NCBI RefSeq assembly: GCF_934632265.1
Contig: NZ_CAKTYH010000076.1
Coordinates: forward strand, 1-9,767
DNA: 9,767 nt
Source: an uncultured Senegalimassilia sp.
GTDB taxonomy: Bacteria; Actinomycetota; Coriobacteriia; Coriobacteriales; Eggerthellaceae
Direction: 5' to 3'
Shown: in pieces, positions 6,946 through 9,767 of the stretch
Position numbering within the stretch: the stretch's first letter is position 1
Layout of the letters: the number at the start of each line of letters is the position of its first letter
Program-made: the position numbers and the translations under genes
Notes under the pieces: model-generated
The model's database searches: none
Told to the model about the DNA's origin: nothing
The model's input: only the letters and a program-made list of their open reading frames with translations

Positions 6946-7944
6946 CTACTTCGCCGCGTACTCCAGCATGCGCTCAAGCGTCAGGCGCGCCGCGGGGGCG
7001 AGCTCTTCGCCGACGTGCACCTCGTACGGGGCGGGGTTGCGCAGGCATGCGGCCAGTTTCGGCAGCGTGACCAGGTCCATGTTCTCACAGCGCGGCGTGG
7101 TGGCGGGGAAGTGGAAGCGCTTGCCCGTGCCCTGCGTGCGCAGCTCGAGCTCGCGGATGATGCCGACCACGGTGCACACGATGAACTCCTGCGCCTCCGA
7201 CGCGGCTGCGTGCTCGATCATGCCCTTCGTCGACCCGATGAAATCGGCCTCGGCAAGTACGTCGGCCGGGCACTCGGGGTGCGCCATGACCACGGCGTCG
7301 GGGTGGGCTTCCTCCAGGTCGATGATCTGCTCCGCGCTGATGGTCATGTGGCGCGGGCAGTAGCCTTTGTTCAGGATGACGTGCTTGTCGGGCAGCTGGC
7401 TGGCCACGTAGCGGCCCAGGTTCATGTCGGGGATGAACAGGATGTTGCGCTGCGGCAGGTTGCTGCAGATCATCACGGCGTTCGAGGAGGTCACGCACAC
7501 ATCGGACCAGGTCTTCGCCTCGGCGGTGGAGTTGACGTAGCACACCACGGCCAGGTCGTCGCCGTATTCGGCGCGCACGCGGTCGATGTCGGGCTTGCTG
7601 ATCATGTGCGCCATGGGACAGTCGGCGGCGGGCTCGGGCAGAAGCACCGTTTTGTCCGGATTGAGCAGCTTCGCCGATTCGCCCATGAACTCCACGCCGC
7701 ACAGCACGATGGTCTGTTGCGGCAGGTCGACGGCCAGTTTCGCCAGGGCGAAGCTGTCGCCGACGTAGTCTGCTGCGGCCTGCACCTCGGGCGGCACATA
7801 GTAGTGCGCCAAGATCACGGCGTCGCGCTGCTCCTTCAGCTGCGCGATTTCCTGGGTGAGCGCCGCGATGGAGTCGGCTGCGCTTGCCGGCTGCGCGCCT
7901 GCGCCGGTTTGCCCTGCGTTGTTTTCGATGACCTGCTCGCTCAT
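6946..7944 (-). CDS. nadA: Quinolinate synthase, [4Fe-4S] enzyme
   Basis: Condenses iminoaspartate from NadB with dihydroxyacetone phosphate to give quinolinate. The 332-residue protein shows AHYYVPPEVQAAADYVGDS (46-64), VLCGVEFMGESAKLLNP (80-96), CYVNSTAEAKTWSDVCVTSS (135-154), FIPDMNLGRYV (170-180), GYCPRH (194-199), HPECP (222-226), GSTKGM (237-242) and CENM (286-289). The three iron-sulfur ligands are most likely C82, C196 and C286; the 114- and 90-residue spacings are close to those of the longer B. subtilis-type NadA. The cluster is oxygen-sensitive, which suits an anaerobe. The ATG at 7944 is preceded by GGAG (7950-7953) with a 5-base spacer. The open frame runs further upstream through the putative operator, but that part has no family similarity. 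First gene of the operon nadA-nadB-nadC-niaR. Confidence 0.97.
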   Translation of the reverse strand: MSEQVIENNAGQTGAGAQPASAADSIAALTQEIAQLKEQRDAVILAHYYVPPEVQAAADYVGDSFALAKLAVDLPQQTIVLCGVEFMGESAKLLNPDKTVLLPEPAADCPMAHMISKPDIDRVRAEYGDDLAVVCYVNSTAEAKTWSDVCVTSSNAVMICSNLPQRNILFIPDMNLGRYVASQLPDKHVILNKGYCPRHMTISAEQIIDLEEAHPDAVVMAHPECPADVLAEADFIGSTKGMIEHAAASEAQEFIVCTVVGIIRELELRTQGTGKRFHFPATTPRCENMDLVTLPKLAACLRNPAPYEVHVGEELAPAARLTLERMLEYAAK

Positions 7945-7981
7945 GTTCGCTCCATGCTTCCGTGCGGTTATTTGACGCTGC

Positions 7982-8022
7982 AGTATGCCGCAAAACTTTA
8001 CAGCTGACTTGACAGCTGTAAA
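7982..8022 (-). promoter_or_regulatory. Candidate nadABC-niaR promoter
   Basis: On the - strand TTTACA (8017-8022) and TAAAGT (7995-8000) are 16 bases apart and could be -35 and -10 boxes; both lie inside the 32-bp palindrome. CATACT (7982-7987) is an alternative -10 but has no good -35 partner. Transcription would start about 40-45 bases before the nadA ATG. The match is only moderate, so the exact start is uncertain; the position over the palindrome fits repression by blocking polymerase. Confidence 0.4.
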
Positions 8023-8025
8023 GTT
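7994..8025. promoter_or_regulatory. Candidate NiaR operator, 13-bp perfect inverted repeat
   Basis: AACTTTACAGCTG (7994-8006) and CAGCTGTAAAGTT (8013-8025) are exact reverse complements around the 6-base spacer ACTTGA. The site is 50 bases upstream of nadA and is the best palindrome in the intergenic region. Its two-fold symmetry suits a dimeric winged-helix protein, and the operon's own NiaR-type regulator is the natural candidate. It is unlikely to be a terminator, as no T-run follows in either direction. Assignment to NiaR is inference from position and family. Confidence 0.7.
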
Positions 8026-8340
8026 CCCATCGTTTCTCCATCCGCCGCAGGGGCCGCCGCACCCGCGTTCGCGTCTGCTGCGTGCTGCGGCTCCGCCCAG
8101 CGCATTCGCCGGCCTTCCCGCGCCCCATCCGCCGGCTTTCGCCACCTGCCGCACCCGATGCCGAACCCGTTCCCGCGTCCGCCGCCCGCGGAGCGCCTTC
8201 GCCGTTTGCCCTTAAATCCCGTATCGCCGGTAGGTTCAACATGCGAAAGGCCCATACTAGACCGGTGCGGAACGCGTTTGCGCCCCGCTTTCGGCGCTAA
8301 CCCGCGTGTTGCGGGCGCGCTGCATCCATTCGTCAACCCA
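8026..8340. other. GC-rich divergent intergenic region between nadA and serC
   Basis: About 315 bases between the palindrome and the serC ribosome-binding site have no credible gene. The + strand is C-rich from about 8040 to 8220. Open frames cross it on both strands, some continuous with serC or nadA, but none resembles a protein family or has a good ribosome-binding site. Two small 5-bp GC hairpins (8280-8297 and 8301-8315) lie in what would be the serC leader. A possible -10 (CATACT, 8253-8258) has no convincing -35. Confidence 0.55.
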
Positions 8341-8346
8341 AGGAGG
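8341..8346 (+). promoter_or_regulatory. serC ribosome-binding site
   Basis: AGGAGG lies 6 bases before the ATG at 8353. It decides the start, because the open frame continues upstream for more than 60 codons without family similarity. Confidence 0.9.
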
Positions 8347-8352
8347 TTCAGC

Positions 8353-9435
8353 ATGGCTCGCGTGTACAATTTCTCGGCCGGTCCGGCAGTGCTCCCCGAG
8401 GAGGTGCTGTCCTCCGCCGCCGCGGAAATGCTCGATTATCAGGGCACCGGCATGTCCGTGATGGAAATGTCGCATCGCTCCGCCGCGTTCAAGGGCATCA
8501 TCGAGACCGCTGAGCAGGACATCCGCGACCTCATGAACATCCCTGACAACTACCGCGTGCTGTTCCTGCAGGGCGGCGCCACGCAGCAGTTCGCGGCCAT
8601 TCCCATGAACCTCATGCAGAACAAGGTTGCCGACTACATCGTGTCGGGCAACTGGTCGAAGAAGGCCTTCAAAGAGGCAAAGCTCTACGGCGACGCCCGC
8701 TGCATCGCCAGCTCCGAGGACGAGAACTTCACCTACGTGCCCGACGTCGATGGCCTCACGTTCAGCCCCGACGCCGATTACGTCTACATCTGCCAGAACG
8801 AGACCGTCTACGGCAACCGCTACACCAAGCTGCCCGAGACCGGCGACATCCCGCTGGTCTCCGACGTTTCCAGCATGTTCCTCTCCGAGCCCATGGACGT
8901 GTCGAAGTACGGCCTGATCTACGGCGGCGTGCAGAAGAACGTCGGCCCGGCCGGCGTGGTCATCGTCATCGTGCGCGACGACCTGATCCGCGAGGACGTG
9001 CTGCCCTTCACGCCCACCATCATGCGCTACAAGACGCAGGCCGACGCCGGCAGCCTGTCCAACACCCCGCCGTGCTACGGCATCTACATGTGCGGCAAGG
9101 TGTTCCAGTGGCTCAAGGGCCTGGGCGGCCTTGAGGCCATGCAGAAGCTCAACGAGGAGAAAGCCGCCATTCTCTACGACTACCTGGATCAGTCCAAGCT
9201 GTTCAGCGGCACGGCGAAGAAGGAGTTCCGCTCGCTCATGAACGTGCCGTTCGTCACGGGCAACCCCGAGCTGGACGCGAAGTTCATCGCCGAGGCCAAG
9301 GCCGCGGGCATCGAGAACATCAAGGGCCACCGCAGCGTCGGGGGCATGCGCGCCAGCATCTACAACGCCATGCCCAAGGCCGGCGTCGAGGCGCTGGTCC
9401 AGTTCATGGACAAGTTCGAGCGCGAGAACGCGTAA
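8353..9435 (+). CDS. serC: Phosphoserine aminotransferase
   Basis: PLP enzyme converting 3-phosphohydroxypyruvate and glutamate to O-phosphoserine and 2-oxoglutarate in serine synthesis; in E. coli it also acts in pyridoxal phosphate synthesis. The 360-residue length is normal. Family motifs are YNFSAGPAVLP (5-15), EMSHRS (38-43), LQGGATQQF (72-80), GNWSKKA (99-105), SDVSSMF (170-176), the PLP-binding Lys K195 in GGVQKNVGPAG (191-201), SNTPPCYGIY (236-245) and GHRSVGGMRASIYNAM (325-340). The Trp of GNW (W101) that stacks on the cofactor is present. The gene favours C- and G-ending codons more strongly than the first three genes, consistent with higher expression. It is divergent from nadA and followed by a terminator, so it is apparently transcribed alone; serA, a frequent partner, is not in the window. 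Confidence 0.97.
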   Translation: MARVYNFSAGPAVLPEEVLSSAAAEMLDYQGTGMSVMEMSHRSAAFKGIIETAEQDIRDLMNIPDNYRVLFLQGGATQQFAAIPMNLMQNKVADYIVSGNWSKKAFKEAKLYGDARCIASSEDENFTYVPDVDGLTFSPDADYVYICQNETVYGNRYTKLPETGDIPLVSDVSSMFLSEPMDVSKYGLIYGGVQKNVGPAGVVIVIVRDDLIREDVLPFTPTIMRYKTQADAGSLSNTPPCYGIYMCGKVFQWLKGLGGLEAMQKLNEEKAAILYDYLDQSKLFSGTAKKEFRSLMNVPFVTGNPELDAKFIAEAKAAGIENIKGHRSVGGMRASIYNAMPKAGVEALVQFMDKFERENA

Positions 9436-9492
9436 GTTCGCGATAGGCGAGCGCCCGCCGCTCGGCGCTTGACGTGCGATGTCGCTTTCCAG

Positions 9493-9527
9493 CGGGCGGA
9501 CGGCCACCAAGGTCGTCCGCCCGTTTT
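9493..9527 (+). terminator. serC intrinsic terminator
   Basis: CGGGCGGACG (9493-9502) pairs exactly with CGTCCGCCCG (9514-9523). Three inner pairs (one G-U) leave a 5-base loop, and TTTT follows directly. It starts 57 bases after the serC stop and is a clear Rho-independent terminator. Confidence 0.88.
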
Positions 9528-9660
9528 GCGTTCGCCCGGTGAACGCGTGTTGCGCGCGTTGCGCTTGTGTGCGAGTTGCAGGGTTGCGCGTTGGTGGCGT
9601 GTTGCTGGGGTTGCCGAAACGCCGAGGCCGACTTCTGGGCGGTTTTGCAGCTAATGGCGC
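9528..9660. other. Non-coding stretch downstream of serC
   Basis: No supported gene, promoter or RNA. The + strand has several GTTGC words (about 9549-9616) without a regular period. Short open frames on both strands show no family similarity and no ribosome-binding site. Confidence 0.5.
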
Positions 9661-9762
9661 TCGAAAATGACACCTTCCTCGGAGTTCTGGATGGTTTTTC
9701 GGCCGTTTGTTCGAAAAACCTCCGAAAAAACCGTCCAGAACTCCGGAACCATGTCAAATTTA
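9661..9762. repeat. Long imperfect inverted repeat (about 100 bp), possible dispersed or miniature element
   Basis: The left half, read forward, matches the right half, read in reverse complement. Shared blocks from outside inwards are TGACA (9668-9672 / 9752-9756), a TTCC-like segment, CGGAGTTCTGGA (9680-9691 / 9734-9745), then GGTTTTTCGG against GGTTTTTTCGG. A second, inner pairing is possible: GGTTTTTCG (9693-9701) with CGAAAAACC (9712-9720). Differences between arms are single-base changes and small gaps. It lies beyond the serC terminator and contains no gene. It could be a REP- or MITE-like repeat or a terminator for a gene beyond the window. Confidence 0.6.
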
Positions 9763-9767
9763 GGGGT

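Noticed and set aside
6721..8007. 428-codon open frame antisense to nadA
   Set aside because: A GC-rich mirror frame of a confirmed gene; His/Val/Gly-rich with no domain.
7945..8040. NAD-sensing riboswitch in the nadA leader
   Set aside because: The leader is only about 40-50 bases after the likely promoter, and its one strong structure is the palindrome, which fits a protein operator better.
7945..8154. Upstream extension of nadA to 402 residues
   Set aside because: It would run through the palindrome and promoter region, shows no family similarity, and the ATG at 7944 has its own GGAG site.
8241..8300. A 19-codon Arg-rich open frame in the serC leader, as a regulatory peptide
   Set aside because: Its ribosome-binding site is weak, it has no run of Ser or other control codons, and it may lie upstream of the transcript start.
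8158..8352. Upstream extension of serC to 425 residues
   Set aside because: The added residues are Pro/Arg-rich and unlike SerC; AGGAGG at 8341 fixes the start at 8353.
9448..9464. Small 6-bp hairpin just after serC as a terminator
   Set aside because: It is short and has no T-run; the 13-bp hairpin with TTTT at 9493-9527 is far better.
8257..9510. 417-codon open frame antisense to serC
   Set aside because: Mirror frame of a strongly biased gene, with no recognisable domain and no reason to prefer it over serC.
9404..9757. 117-codon - strand frame over the serC 3' end, terminator and palindrome
   Set aside because: It crosses a clear terminator and a palindromic repeat, overlaps serC, and has Arg/Ser/Thr-rich content with no family signal.

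Overview
The window is high-GC bacterial DNA with short intergenic gaps, clear Shine-Dalgarno sites and overlapping stop/start codons. Base composition, gene content and the NAD operon with its own 3H-domain repressor suggest an anaerobic high-GC actinobacterium, most likely Coriobacteriia (Eggerthellaceae-like). That placement is inference: there is no rRNA or other marker gene here.

Region 1 (1-3648, + strand) is the end of a probable signalling operon. It holds the 3' part of a gene whose product has a Ser/Gly-rich linker and a C-terminal domain with two cysteines. Next comes a Hanks-type Ser/Thr kinase with about four C-terminal membrane segments, then a protein with an unassigned helical N-terminal half and a C-terminal FHA domain. 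The first two genes overlap by ATGA; the third starts just after the kinase stop. The arrangement suggests a membrane kinase with a phosphopeptide-reading partner, but input and targets are unknown. Two hairpins (3651-3716), the second followed by a T-rich tract, end this operon against the convergent NAD operon.

Region 2 (3786-7944, - strand) is a compact de novo NAD operon read nadA-nadB-nadC-niaR. Quinolinate synthase (NadA) and L-aspartate oxidase (NadB) make quinolinate from aspartate and dihydroxyacetone phosphate. NadC converts quinolinate to nicotinate mononucleotide. The last gene encodes a NiaR-type HTH/3H-domain niacin-responsive repressor. A perfect 13-bp inverted repeat with a 6-bp spacer at 7994-8025, just upstream of nadA and over candidate promoter elements, is the obvious candidate operator. 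Together these imply a feedback loop: niacin-bound NiaR would shut off de novo synthesis and its own expression. Oddities are a 60-bp array of five 12-bp repeats in the NiaR linker, a NadB with an 80-residue Ala-rich leader and no C-terminal helical domain, and an acidic tail on NadC.

Region 3 (8026-8352) is a GC-rich, non-coding divergent intergenic stretch. Region 4 (8353-9435, + strand) is serC, phosphoserine aminotransferase, with a strong ribosome-binding site and a strong terminator at 9493-9527. The window ends in non-coding DNA with a roughly 100-bp imperfect palindrome (9661-9762), possibly a dispersed repeat or miniature element. I found no tRNA, rRNA, CRISPR array, transposase or phage gene.
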